A DNA stretch of 13,469 nucleotides from Bacteroidota bacterium (GTDB lineage: Bacteria; Bacteroidota; Bacteroidia; Chitinophagales; UBA8649). The DNA is taken from assembly GCA_003447535.1 (NCBI GenBank), contig DLYY01000040.1:1-13469 (forward strand), given 5' to 3'. The notes below the pieces were generated by a model, which was not told the DNA's origin, made no database searches, and saw nothing but the letters and a program-made list of their open reading frames with translations. Position numbers and translations under genes: made by a program. Below are positions 1-7,488 of this stretch, one piece after another; the first letter of the stretch is position 1, and every line of letters starts with the position of its first letter.

Positions 1-2
1 CA

Positions 3-860
3 AACTTGATTATCGACCACCTCGACATTGCTATGTATACTGGCGACCTACCCCCTATCGCCAACGACGATCAGCAAACCGTTTACAGCGAAATTGAAGA
101 TACCGTTGATGTCTTAGTAAATGATGTTTTATGTTCATCTGGAGCCTATACAGTAAATTTGATAACACCCCCTTCATCAGGAAGTGCTTCGGTTTCAGGC
201 AGTCAAGTGGTGTATACCTCCAATCCAGGATATCTGGGAAGCGATTTCATAGAATATGCTGTTTGTGATACAGCAAACCAATGTGATACCGCTGAGATTT
301 CTCTCCAAGTTTCGTCCGTTCCCTCCTGTCAAGCGGGAGATGTATCTGTAAATCTTTGCCTCGATGACGTAGAAGTCTATGACGTGGGTATCAATGATGC
401 TAATTGCGAACTTATTCCAATACTTGTTGACAGCCCAATAAATGTAGTCGCTCAGGTACTCCAAGATGGAAAAATAGCCATTAGTTCCAATGCCACGTTT
501 ATTGGAACGGAAGTGTTTACCTATGCCAAATGCTCTACTCTTGATTCATCAGACTGCGATACAGCCGAAGTATACGTCAATGTTGTACCCTGCACCTCTG
601 TAGAAGATGTAAATAGCCCAATAGCCTATATTTATCCTAATCCTGGGCGGGAAGTCATTACTATCCAGAGCCAGAAGCCACTTTCAGTCATACAGATTAT
701 CGATCATTTAGGGCAGGTGGTGTATTCAAAAGATGTATACCATGCAGTCTCCTTTAACCACACCTTGAAGACAAGTAATCTAGCACAAGGATATTACACG
801 ATTACCGGCGTGATATCCCAAGGACAAACCCTATACTTAGGAACTTGGCTTAAATGGTAG
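3..860 (+). CDS. C-terminal part of a T9SS-secreted protein with Ig/cadherin-like repeats (5' end outside window)
   Basis: The reading frame is open from the window edge, so this is the tail of a larger gene. Counting from the first in-frame TTG (base 6), residues about 16-103 form a cadherin-like/Big_9-type repeat (PIANDD, VLVNDV, GYLGSDFIEYAVCD), and residues about 107-194 form a second, more divergent copy; both end in a CDTAE followed by a beta strand. Residues about 203-284 are a type A T9SS C-terminal sorting domain: a YPNP motif at 210-213, then a beta-rich module (VIQIIDHLGQVVYS, LAQGYYTITGV). In this family the domain is cleaved off after export through the type IX secretion system, leaving the protein at the cell surface or released. 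Several paired cysteines fit an extracytoplasmic location. The enzymatic or adhesive role lies in the missing N-terminal part and cannot be named. Confidence 0.88.
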   Translation, partial: NLIIDHLDIAMYTGDLPPIANDDQQTVYSEIEDTVDVLVNDVLCSSGAYTVNLITPPSSGSASVSGSQVVYTSNPGYLGSDFIEYAVCDTANQCDTAEISLQVSSVPSCQAGDVSVNLCLDDVEVYDVGINDANCELIPILVDSPINVVAQVLQDGKIAISSNATFIGTEVFTYAKCSTLDSSDCDTAEVYVNVVPCTSVEDVNSPIAYIYPNPGREVITIQSQKPLSVIQIIDHLGQVVYSKDVYHAVSFNHTLKTSNLAQGYYTITGVISQGQTLYLGTWLKW

Positions 861-1594
861 GCAGTGGTTGGCTCAAATGGCTTTGTTTTGCTGTAGGATG
901 GCAGTTTGGAGGGCCTGGATTAGCCTTTATGACCTTTGCAGCCGGATACTACCTAGAAAAACACTGGTTACCCAATGAGAACCAGACGGAGCCCAAACAA
1001 AATCAGGACTACCGCATTGCACTTCAAGAAATTGCGGTGTTGCTTCATGCTGCAATCACTCACTCCGCGGAAACCCAACAACAACAATGGCGCTATATAC
1101 GGCAAGAGTTTCGCAAACGCTATGGAATACAAGAAGGAGATGCCTTATACCTACTTGCTCGACAAACTAATCCCACGGCCTCACGCATTGCCCATGCAGC
1201 AGAAATACTGGTCTCCCTACTCAACCCAAATTCCAGGCTTCAAGTGTACTTGATGTTTTGCAGAGTGCGAAAGATTCAACCAACATTAAGTCAAGTTGAA
1301 ATGCAGAAAACGCTTTTGATAGGCAGAGGACTTGGCCTCAGCCCTGAGGAGGCCAAAATAGGTTTCCAGCAAAGTCAACGACCTTATGTCTCAACAAGAG
1401 GTATTCAACCATCGAATAACAAAACTCGCTACTATGCTGTCTTAGGCATCCCAACAGGAGCCGATAAAATCCAAATCAAAAAGGCCTACAGAAAACTTGT
1501 CCTACAATATCACCCTGACCGCAGTGGTGGTCAGGCCAATGCAAAAAAGTTTCAAGCAATCCAAGAAGCCCATGATGCATTAATGGAACAATAG
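854..1594 (+). CDS. DjlA-like membrane-anchored J-domain (DnaJ family) co-chaperone
   Basis: A 246-residue protein built like DjlA: a glycine-rich hydrophobic N-terminal segment (about residues 5-33, FGGPGLAFMTFAAGYY), a helical TerB-like middle (about 50-175, with the LSPEEAKIGF stretch), and a C-terminal J domain (about 190-246). The J domain keeps the essential HPD tripeptide at 220-222 (QYHPDRSGG) and the preceding helix II (KKAYRKLVLQ). Known J domains stimulate the ATPase of DnaK/Hsp70; DjlA holds its J domain on the cytoplasmic face of the inner membrane. The ATG overlaps the end of the upstream T9SS gene by 7 bases, so translation is probably coupled. The divergence of the TerB part makes the DjlA label an inference; the J domain is clear. 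Confidence 0.85.
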   Translation: MVGSGWLKWLCFAVGWQFGGPGLAFMTFAAGYYLEKHWLPNENQTEPKQNQDYRIALQEIAVLLHAAITHSAETQQQQWRYIRQEFRKRYGIQEGDALYLLARQTNPTASRIAHAAEILVSLLNPNSRLQVYLMFCRVRKIQPTLSQVEMQKTLLIGRGLGLSPEEAKIGFQQSQRPYVSTRGIQPSNNKTRYYAVLGIPTGADKIQIKKAYRKLVLQYHPDRSGGQANAKKFQAIQEAHDALMEQ

Positions 1595-1636
1595 GAGCTC
1601 GCCGCATTATATGCTCGAGAGACTTATGAATCTTCC

Positions 1637-1644
1637 TACCTTCG
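1637..1644 (+). promoter_or_regulatory. Candidate -7 box for rluE (leaderless)
   Basis: TACCTTCG matches the Bacteroidota -7 consensus TAnnTTTG at all but one position and ends exactly 4 bases before the rluE ATG. At the -33 position there is TCG rather than TTG. It is weak alone, but the spacing equals that of the boxes before queD and the TonB receptor gene. Confidence 0.4.
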
Positions 1645-1648
1645 TACC

Positions 1649-2302
1649 ATGCGTAAAACGTTTAGAGATAACAGCGATCCCCGAAGTCGAGGCAAAGGGG
1701 TCACCACTAGGCATTATAAAACCTACATACTCAATAAGCCCTATGGCTATCTGAGTCAGTTCACCTCGGAAGGAAATCACCCTGGACTTAAAGAGCTACT
1801 TTATGTACCGAAAGATGTCTATTCCCTTGGTCGTCTCGATAGAGATTCAGAGGGGTTACTCCTGCTCACTAATGATCCATCACTCAACCAACGCATTTTA
1901 CATCCAAGAAATCATATTGCCAAGACTTATTGGTGCCAAGTTGAAGGAAAATTTAGCGATGATGCTATACGAAGTTTCAATTTAGGCGTCACCTTTCCCA
2001 TCAAAGGAAAAGCCGTAACGACTCTTCCCGCTCAAGTAAAACGTCTTGACAACATTAATCTATGGGACAGAAATCCTCCTGTTCGGTTTCGAGCGAACAT
2101 ACCCACCTCATGGATTGAGGTTACCATTCGAGAAGGGAAAAACAGACAGGTCCGAAGAATGTGCGCTGCTGTCGGCTTTCCAGCACTTCGCCTTGTGCGT
2201 TGGAGCATTGGACCTTTTGACATTGACGGTCTCCAATCAGGAGACGTGATGGAAATGCCCCATGGAGAGTTCCTGCAAAAACTCGGTAAGTACGAAATAT
2301 AA
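1649..2302 (+). CDS. rluE: 23S rRNA pseudouridine synthase, RluE-like (RsuA family)
   Basis: A 217-residue enzyme, the same length as E. coli RluE, that isomerises a uridine in 23S rRNA (U2457 in E. coli) to pseudouridine. The RsuA-family core is complete: YILNKPYGYLSQF near residue 26, the catalytic loop GRLDRDSEGLL at 61-71 with the nucleophilic Asp64, and the C-terminal block EGKNRQVRRM. The stretch NPPVRFR followed by IPTSW is characteristic of RluE rather than RsuA, RluB or RluF. There is no N-terminal S4 domain, also as in RluE. The short basic start (MRKTFRD) is preceded 4 bases upstream by a -7-like box, which supports this ATG. An RluA-family synthase follows 7 bases after the stop, so the two rRNA/tRNA modification genes are likely cotranscribed. 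Confidence 0.88.
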   Translation: MRKTFRDNSDPRSRGKGVTTRHYKTYILNKPYGYLSQFTSEGNHPGLKELLYVPKDVYSLGRLDRDSEGLLLLTNDPSLNQRILHPRNHIAKTYWCQVEGKFSDDAIRSFNLGVTFPIKGKAVTTLPAQVKRLDNINLWDRNPPVRFRANIPTSWIEVTIREGKNRQVRRMCAAVGFPALRLVRWSIGPFDIDGLQSGDVMEMPHGEFLQKLGKYEI

Positions 2303-2309
2303 TGTAACG

Positions 2310-3080
2310 ATGAAAGCAATCACTCCTTCAGTGATCTTCGAAGATGAAGCTCTTCTTATCTTGGATAAGCCAGCAAACTGGTTAACTGTCCCTGGGCGTT
2401 TTCCGCAGGGACATGCTGTGGTCAAGGATTTGAAAACGTGGGCTGACCAGCGATATAAGTCTGTCTACAGTGTACACAGACTGGATCGAGGAACCTCAGG
2501 TGTCGTTGTTTTTGCCAAAGACGCCAAAAGCCATCGTGATCTAAGCCTACAGTTTCAGCATCGTAGTGTGGGTAAAACCTATCATGCCTTTGTCCATGGT
2601 TTTCCTAAACAAGCTAAAGGATACATCGATTTTAGAATTGGTGAAATATCATCAAAAGGCAACATCTACAAGATTGATTCCAAAGGCCAAAAAGCACACA
2701 CTGATTACCATTGCCTTGCACGCTACGGGCAAATTTCACTCATTGCCTTCCAACCCAAAACAGGGCGAAGTCATCAAATTCGTGTCCACGCTCAATCCTT
2801 AGGAACTCCTCTTCTTGTGGATGATCTTTATGGTCCAAAGGACTCCTTTTATCTCTCAAGTGTAAAAGCGAATTACAAGGGAAAACTAGATGAGCGTCCA
2901 TTTATCCAACGCTTGACATTACATGCGTACAGCATAACACTTTGCCACCCTATTACCTCGAACACCGTGACGATTACCGCATCTTGGCCAAAGGATTTTC
3001 GAGCCTTACACAGGCAACTAAAAAACCATTGTCCTTTTCAAGAACTAGAAGAAGGAGTCGATGGTTATGCTAAAACATAA
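2310..3080 (+). CDS. Pseudouridine synthase, RluA family
   Basis: A 256-residue synthase from the ATG at 2310; an earlier in-frame ATG at 2262 would add 16 residues lying inside rluE and without family similarity, so I prefer 2310. Visible motifs are the N-terminal block ILDKPANWLTVPGR, the catalytic motif SVHRLDRGTSGVVVFAK with Asp59 as nucleophile, KTYHAFVHG, and the substrate-binding block KTGRSHQIRVHAQSLGTPLLVDDLYG. No S4 domain is present. The SVHRLD form and the short architecture resemble RluA (23S U746 / tRNA U32 in E. coli), but members in Bacteroidota vary in target, so the RNA site cannot be assigned. The last 20 bases overlap the next gene. Confidence 0.87.
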   Translation: MKAITPSVIFEDEALLILDKPANWLTVPGRFPQGHAVVKDLKTWADQRYKSVYSVHRLDRGTSGVVVFAKDAKSHRDLSLQFQHRSVGKTYHAFVHGFPKQAKGYIDFRIGEISSKGNIYKIDSKGQKAHTDYHCLARYGQISLIAFQPKTGRSHQIRVHAQSLGTPLLVDDLYGPKDSFYLSSVKANYKGKLDERPFIQRLTLHAYSITLCHPITSNTVTITASWPKDFRALHRQLKNHCPFQELEEGVDGYAKT

Positions 3081-3678
3081 TCATATACCCATGGGCATAC
3101 TCCGCGAGCACAGCGTAAGCTATGAGACCTATTTACAGGATTTCAAATCGATTGTAGAAGGGAAGAGCGAAAAAACATTCTACGACAGTCCTTATTGGTT
3201 GGGCTATACCCGCGCTAATTACGAACGTATGCAACGCTTTGGAAGTCGATTTCGACTTAATAAAAAGCTATATAACCTTCTGATATGTCTTGAGCAGAAT
3301 CTTACAATATATTGTATCACGGAACCCTGGTGCGGAGATGCTGCCTTTGTCCTCCCCGCATTAGAATGTTTTGCAGAAGTAAACTCAGGTGTTATTGAAT
3401 TGAGAATTATCTATCGCGATGCTTCTCCAGAGATAATGAATAATCATTTGACTAACGGAGCGAGAGCCATCCCTAAAGTCTTGCTTGCCGATGAGAATGA
3501 AGAGGTTTTATGGACATGGGGACCAAGGCCCTCTACACTGCAACGATTGGTTAGAGAGTGGCTAAGCGAGGGTGCCACAAAAAAGGAAAAACTCAAGAAG
3601 ACGACTCAATGGTACTTAAGAGATCAAGGGGAGACCATACAAATTGACTGGATTGAAGGAATCCAATCCATTAAATAG
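3061..3678 (+). CDS. Thioredoxin-fold protein with a single active-site cysteine (Thioredoxin_9-like)
   Basis: A 205-residue protein with no signal peptide, hence cytoplasmic. The middle is a thioredoxin fold: a strand (LTIYCITEPWCGD) carrying Cys91 in a WCGDA motif where classical thioredoxins have WCGPC, and the cis-proline loop RAIPKVLL with Pro138. Pro and the second Cys are replaced by Asp and Ala, so a disulfide oxidoreductase cycle within the motif is not possible; a monothiol or peroxiredoxin-like/bacillithiol-type role is conceivable. The N-terminal helical part (TFYDSPYWLGYTRANYERM) is typical of the family seen in Bacteroidota and Firmicutes. An AAGGAG stretch lies just upstream of the ATG at 3061, unusual for this phylum, and supports this start; ATGs at 3067 and 3091 are alternatives. 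It overlaps the pseudouridine synthase gene by 20 bases. Confidence 0.8.
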   Translation: MVMLKHNHIPMGILREHSVSYETYLQDFKSIVEGKSEKTFYDSPYWLGYTRANYERMQRFGSRFRLNKKLYNLLICLEQNLTIYCITEPWCGDAAFVLPALECFAEVNSGVIELRIIYRDASPEIMNNHLTNGARAIPKVLLADENEEVLWTWGPRPSTLQRLVREWLSEGATKKEKLKKTTQWYLRDQGETIQIDWIEGIQSIK

Positions 3679-3732
3679 GACAACCTCTCTAGGATTCTCA
3701 GCGATTCATCTCACTATATTCTTCTACTTATG

Positions 3733-3740
3733 TACCTTTC
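3733..3740 (+). promoter_or_regulatory. Candidate -7 box for gldC (leaderless)
   Basis: TACCTTTC differs from TAnnTTTG only in the last base and ends exactly 4 bases before the ATG at 3745. No TTG is seen at -33. It is read as a promoter because it sits in a 66-base gap and repeats the spacing found at other operon heads here. Confidence 0.4.
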
Positions 3741-3744
3741 ACTT

Positions 3745-4092
3745 ATGAAAAATGAGGTTAAAAATTGGGAGGAAATCAAGATTAAAGTTGGACTCAATGA
3801 AGACAACTTACCCGTCGATTTAAAATGGTCAGCGAGTGCTGACTCAGCTCAGGGCGTAAAAGACTGCAAGGCCTTTAATCTAGGCATTTGGGACCCTGTC
3901 GAAAACAACTCGTTAAGTATTAACCTATGGACAAATTCAATGACCGTTGATGAGATGAATATGCATTACGTGCGTAACCTTCTTAACCTCACAAAATCCT
4001 ATGTGGATGCCACTAAAAACCCTTTGGCACAAAATATGATGAAGACCTTCTGTCAAGATATAATGGAAGAAACTAATAAGCTTAAATCCTAG
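3745..4092 (+). CDS. gldC: Gliding motility protein GldC
   Basis: A 115-residue soluble protein recognisable as GldC: the pattern I-K-I-K-V-x-L-x-E-x-x-(V/L)-P near the start, then KDCKAFNLGIWDP, the strand SLSINLWTNSMTVDEM, and a helical C-terminus ending in the FCQDIMEE helix. GldC is a small protein of gliding members of the Bacteroidota, usually near gldB, that supports the lipoprotein GldB; it is not itself a motor component. It has no signal peptide. The ATG at 3745 (MKNEV) gives the usual family length and has a -7-like box 4 bases upstream; the in-frame ATG at 3730 would add five residues and place the box inside the gene. No gldB is seen in this window; instead thioredoxin-fold genes flank it on both sides. 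Confidence 0.88.
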   Translation: MKNEVKNWEEIKIKVGLNEDNLPVDLKWSASADSAQGVKDCKAFNLGIWDPVENNSLSINLWTNSMTVDEMNMHYVRNLLNLTKSYVDATKNPLAQNMMKTFCQDIMEETNKLKS

Positions 4093-4096
4093 ACCT

Positions 4097-5674
4097 ATGC
4101 ATCATCGCTCCAAACTGTTAATCAAACGACTTGTACTTGTTGTATTCTGTACCCTACCCCTATTCAGCAAGGCGCAAAAACCTGATCAGGCTCATGATAT
4201 ATCCTTTCAAATTGATGGTTATCCAAATGAAAAAATCACATTAGCCTATCATCAACAAGGTAAGCACTATATCGTGGATAGTTTGTTTACAGATGGCAGA
4301 GGACGCGCCGTATGGAACCACATTGAAGATATTCCAAGAGGAGTCTATCTCGCCGTCTTCCCAGAACTAGGCAATATCTACTTTGAGTTTATCGTATCCA
4401 GTAATGAATCATTTGATATAAGAACTTCTGCAGATAAAGTCGTCGATAATCTCTCTTTCCAAGGAAGTGCAGAAAATGATGTTTTCTATCAAGACATGGA
4501 TCAAATGGCTGTCCTTAGTAAGCAGGCCAATGCGCTCAGCGCCCAAATCCAAGGAGCCGATGCAGAACAAAAGAATGTCCTTCGGGAACAAATCGAGGTA
4601 CTAAGCCAGACAATCAAAGCCTCACGTGCTGCACTTATGCGTGAACATTCTACTCTATTTTATGCCAAACTGCTTGGTGTGATGCAAGAAACTGAAATTC
4701 CAGAAGAGCTGAGTGAAGCGGATAATCGCGAAAAGTTCCAATACTATCATGACCACTTTCTAGATTATATAGACTTTTCAGATCCCGGAATAATCCGTAC
4801 CCCTGTTTTTCACAATAAAATGATGAATTACTTGGACAAGGCTACTGAGCAAGTCCCAGATTCCCTGATGAAGGCTTCAGTTAATATTGTGGAAATGTCA
4901 AGAGCTAATGATGACGTTTTTCAATATGTCCTAGTACAAGTCCTCAATAAATACGCGAATTCAGAAATAGTCTGCATGGATAAAATCTATGTAGAACTTG
5001 TTATGCGCTATTACAAAACAGGATTAGCTTATTGGACCGACAGCGCACAAAATGCGAAGATTGTAGAACGTGGCATGGCCTTAGCCCCTATTGTTTGTGG
5101 GCAGATTGCTCCAGAGATGTGCTTATATGATCACAACTTTACTTTTCCTGCTAACCAACTTAATGAGGTCTGCCTCAATAATATAGAGTCTGAATACACT
5201 ATCCTTTTCATATATGACCCAGATTGTGGGCATTGCAAAAAGGCTACTCCAAAACTGGTTGACTTCCATGACAAATTTATGGACTATGATATTAGTGTCT
5301 ATGCCGTATCCACAACTGTACATGATTCTGCACAAGTCGAAGAATGGCATGAATTCATCGAATCCAAGGGACTAGAGAAGTTCTACAATATGGCTGACCT
5401 ATTCAATAACCGTGGTATGCGCGACAACTATGATTTATCCGCAACCCCTGTAGTTTTTGTACTTGATGCTGAGAAACGAATCATAGGTAAACGCCTTGGT
5501 GTTGAGCAAATCGAACAGTTTATTCGAAGCTATTGGTCGACCAATGATCGTGAGCGATTTGATCGCGCGGAAGATGATTTTGGACCACTCAAGGATCTTA
5601 TCGAAGAGTTACGACGCAGGCGAGAGGCCGGAGAAGATGATGATCATTTTGAGGGCGATGGTCACGACCATTAA
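4097..5674 (+). CDS. Secreted TlpA-like thioredoxin with DUF4369/DUF5106-type N-terminal half
   Basis: A 525-residue exported protein. Residues 1-26 are a signal peptide (basic start, hydrophobic LVLVVFCTLPLF, then SKAQ, so signal peptidase I rather than lipobox cleavage). Residues about 33-120 are a beta-rich DUF4369-like domain (ISFQIDGYPNEKITLAYH), residues about 125-335 a helical DUF5106-like domain including a coiled-coil-prone stretch near 140-180, and residues about 345-480 a TlpA/AhpC-type thioredoxin domain with CGHC at 377-380 and cis-Pro451 (ATPVVFV). Such proteins work in the periplasm as thiol-disulfide oxidoreductases in envelope protein folding. The C-terminal 30 residues are highly charged and end in an Asp/Glu/His tail (EDDDHFEGDGHDH), beyond the usual end of the fold. 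The gene follows gldC by 4 bases and is probably cotranscribed. Confidence 0.85.
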   Translation: MHHRSKLLIKRLVLVVFCTLPLFSKAQKPDQAHDISFQIDGYPNEKITLAYHQQGKHYIVDSLFTDGRGRAVWNHIEDIPRGVYLAVFPELGNIYFEFIVSSNESFDIRTSADKVVDNLSFQGSAENDVFYQDMDQMAVLSKQANALSAQIQGADAEQKNVLREQIEVLSQTIKASRAALMREHSTLFYAKLLGVMQETEIPEELSEADNREKFQYYHDHFLDYIDFSDPGIIRTPVFHNKMMNYLDKATEQVPDSLMKASVNIVEMSRANDDVFQYVLVQVLNKYANSEIVCMDKIYVELVMRYYKTGLAYWTDSAQNAKIVERGMALAPIVCGQIAPEMCLYDHNFTFPANQLNEVCLNNIESEYTILFIYDPDCGHCKKATPKLVDFHDKFMDYDISVYAVSTTVHDSAQVEEWHEFIESKGLEKFYNMADLFNNRGMRDNYDLSATPVVFVLDAEKRIIGKRLGVEQIEQFIRSYWSTNDRERFDRAEDDFGPLKDLIEELRRRREAGEDDDHFEGDGHDH

Positions 5675-5714
5675 TTAGTCAAAAACTTTGGACAGATTAG
5701 GTAGTTGAGATGTT

Positions 5715-6509
5715 TTAGTCTTGAGAATGAATCTCTCGAAGCTTAAGGTAGATTAAGCCGCCTAAGCCAATCAAAATCATAGGCACACTTAGCCATTGCG
5801 TGCGACTTAAACCAAGCGCCAGATCAGGATTTGCCTTCATAAACTCAAGAAGCAGTCGGCCTGTAAAGACAACGGATAGGAATAAGCAGGCAAAAAAGCC
5901 ATCTTTCCAAGCCTTAAGCTTCGTGTAGAGCATCATAAAGGACAGAAAACACATCATTAACCATACGGACTCATAAAGCTGAACTGGGTGCCTTGAAATG
6001 GTGTCATGCATAGTGAATATCACGCCATAATCACTACCAGTTGGCGTTCCGTACAATTCCGAATTCATAAAGTTCCCAAAACGAATAAAACTTCCCGCTA
6101 CCAATACGATAATCGCCATCCGGTCAACCAGCCATAAGAAGTTGATTGTTGCATACTTCTTCGACAGATAAAAAACAGAGAGTATAGCGGCAATGACCGC
6201 TCCGTGACTTGCGAGACCCCCATTCCATACTTTGAAAATTTCTGAAGGGTATTCTAAAAAATAGTCTAAGTCATAGAAGATTACCTGACCTAATCTTGCC
6301 CCTACAAGACAACTCAAAAAGATGGTTGTCACAACATCGGAAGGATCCGCACCATGAATGTGTTCCCGCGTAAACATCCAGGTGGCAAGGTAGTAGCCGA
6401 CAAGCATAGATAGTGACCAAGTCAAGCCATACCATGTAAAGGCCAACGGCCCAAACAATTCAAAAGCAACAGGATCGGGATTCCACGTAATGGCAGCTAG
6501 ATGGTCCAT
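5715..6509 (-). CDS. lgt: Prolipoprotein diacylglyceryl transferase
   Basis: A 264-residue polytopic inner-membrane enzyme that transfers diacylglycerol from phosphatidylglycerol to the lipobox cysteine of prolipoproteins, the first step of lipoprotein maturation. Conserved parts are WYGL near residue 26, the GGLASHGA loop with His102, the signature FIRFGNFMNSE with Arg143, Asn146 and Glu151, RHPVQLYE near 173-180, and a C-terminal GRLLLEF with Arg218. Seven hydrophobic segments can be traced. The length is normal. It starts 8 bases after fabD on the same strand, so the two are likely one operon that joins lipid synthesis with lipoprotein modification. It converges with the thioredoxin gene; the 40 bases between their stops hold no convincing terminator hairpin. 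Confidence 0.95.
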   Translation of the reverse strand: MDHLAAITWNPDPVAFELFGPLAFTWYGLTWSLSMLVGYYLATWMFTREHIHGADPSDVVTTIFLSCLVGARLGQVIFYDLDYFLEYPSEIFKVWNGGLASHGAVIAAILSVFYLSKKYATINFLWLVDRMAIIVLVAGSFIRFGNFMNSELYGTPTGSDYGVIFTMHDTISRHPVQLYESVWLMMCFLSFMMLYTKLKAWKDGFFACLFLSVVFTGRLLLEFMKANPDLALGLSRTQWLSVPMILIGLGGLIYLKLREIHSQD

Positions 6510-6517
6510 AAAATAGC

Positions 6518-7381
6518 TTAAGTCGCAGAGCGCTGTACTTTACGAATAAGTCCTGTCAAGACTTTACCTGGTCCAATTTCAAGAAAGTCTGATGCACCAT
6601 CTGCAAGCATTTGTTGGACGGACTGAGTCCAAAAGACGGGAGATGTTAACTGGGCAATCAACTGCTTTTGAATAACCTCTGGATCCTGTGTAGGTTTTGC
6701 AGTAACATTCTGATAAATGGGACAGGTTGGTTTATAAAACTTGGTGGCTTCAATTTTATCAGCGAGCGCTGCGCGAGCAGGCTCCATAAAGGGTGAGTGA
6801 AAAGCCCCACTCACTGGGAGTGGCACTACTCTTTTTGCACCTAATTCTCTTAGTTTTTCAGAAGCTAGATCTACTCCTACTAAACTTCCCGATATTACAA
6901 CTTGTCCGATAGTATTAAAGTTTGCCGCCACAACGACTTCTTCCGTGATTTCATCGCATGTATCTCGCACTAACTCATCACTAAGCCCTAAAACAGCTGC
7001 CATAGTTGACTCACTTGCTTCACAAGCTTCCTGCATCGCAAGAGCCCGCGCATTGACTAACTCTAAGCCCTGCTCAAAAGGGAAAGTCCCTGCGGCAGCA
7101 AGCGCACTAAATTCGCCAAGAGAATGACCCGCAACAGCATCTGCCTCAAACTCTGCCTGGCAGAGTGACTCAATTACAGAGTGGGTATAGATGGCAACCT
7201 GAGTAAATTTAGTTTGTTTGAGTTCCTCTTCGGTTCCTTCAAACATTACTTCGGTGAGGGAGTATCCTAAGGTTGCATTCGCTTTGTCAAACCAAGAGCG
7301 CGCTTGTTTTGATTCATCGTAAAGCGTCTTACCCATACCAGGGAATTGACTGCCTTGACCAGGAAATACAAATACGAACAT
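6518..7381 (-). CDS. fabD: Malonyl-CoA:ACP transacylase
   Basis: A 287-residue cytoplasmic enzyme that loads malonyl groups from CoA onto acyl carrier protein for fatty acid synthesis. The catalytic set is complete: the oxyanion loop FPGQGSQ (Gln9/Gln12), the nucleophile Ser87 in GHSLGE, Arg112 in NARALAMQEA, which binds the malonyl carboxylate, and the catalytic His195 in SGAFHSPFM. The C-terminal ILxxxGPGKVLTGL-type block (FLEIGPGKVLTGL) is also present. It heads the fabD-lgt pair. The 107 bases upstream, before the folE2 stop, contain only weak promoter-like matches; a short untranslated leader is likely because no -7 box sits 4 bases before this ATG. Confidence 0.96.
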   Translation of the reverse strand: MFVFVFPGQGSQFPGMGKTLYDESKQARSWFDKANATLGYSLTEVMFEGTEEELKQTKFTQVAIYTHSVIESLCQAEFEADAVAGHSLGEFSALAAAGTFPFEQGLELVNARALAMQEACEASESTMAAVLGLSDELVRDTCDEITEEVVVAANFNTIGQVVISGSLVGVDLASEKLRELGAKRVVPLPVSGAFHSPFMEPARAALADKIEATKFYKPTCPIYQNVTAKPTQDPEVIQKQLIAQLTSPVFWTQSVQQMLADGASDFLEIGPGKVLTGLIRKVQRSAT

Positions 7382-7488
7382 GTGGTTAAATTTTCAATGA
7401 AAGTACAAAGAGGTGTGCACTTTGTCTCGCAGAAAAAGTATTCCTAGAAAAAACACATCCGGCATCCGCGAACGGTATAATAATTGTA

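Noticed and set aside
2262..2309. Longer N-terminus for the RluA-family synthase
   Set aside because: The extra 16 residues fall inside rluE and do not resemble the family; the ATG at 2310 follows the rluE stop closely and fits the domain start.
3649..3665. TGGATT-gaagg-AATCCA hairpin
   Set aside because: It lies inside the 3' coding end of the thioredoxin-fold gene and is not followed by a T-run, so it is likely chance.
4409..4591. Small minus-strand frame within the secreted thioredoxin gene
   Set aside because: Shadow frame opposite a well-supported gene, without start signals or domain features.
5675..5714. Possible bidirectional terminator between the convergent thioredoxin and lgt genes
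   Set aside because: The best fold (GTC-A-AA / TT-G-GAC around AACT) is short with a mismatch and no proper T-run follows on either strand.
7382..7488. Terminator of folE2 and promoter of fabD in the 107-base spacer
   Set aside because: On the minus strand only a 3-base CCG/CGG stem with a TTCG loop precedes a run of six T, and CCTCTTTG is the closest -7 match; both are too weak to annotate.
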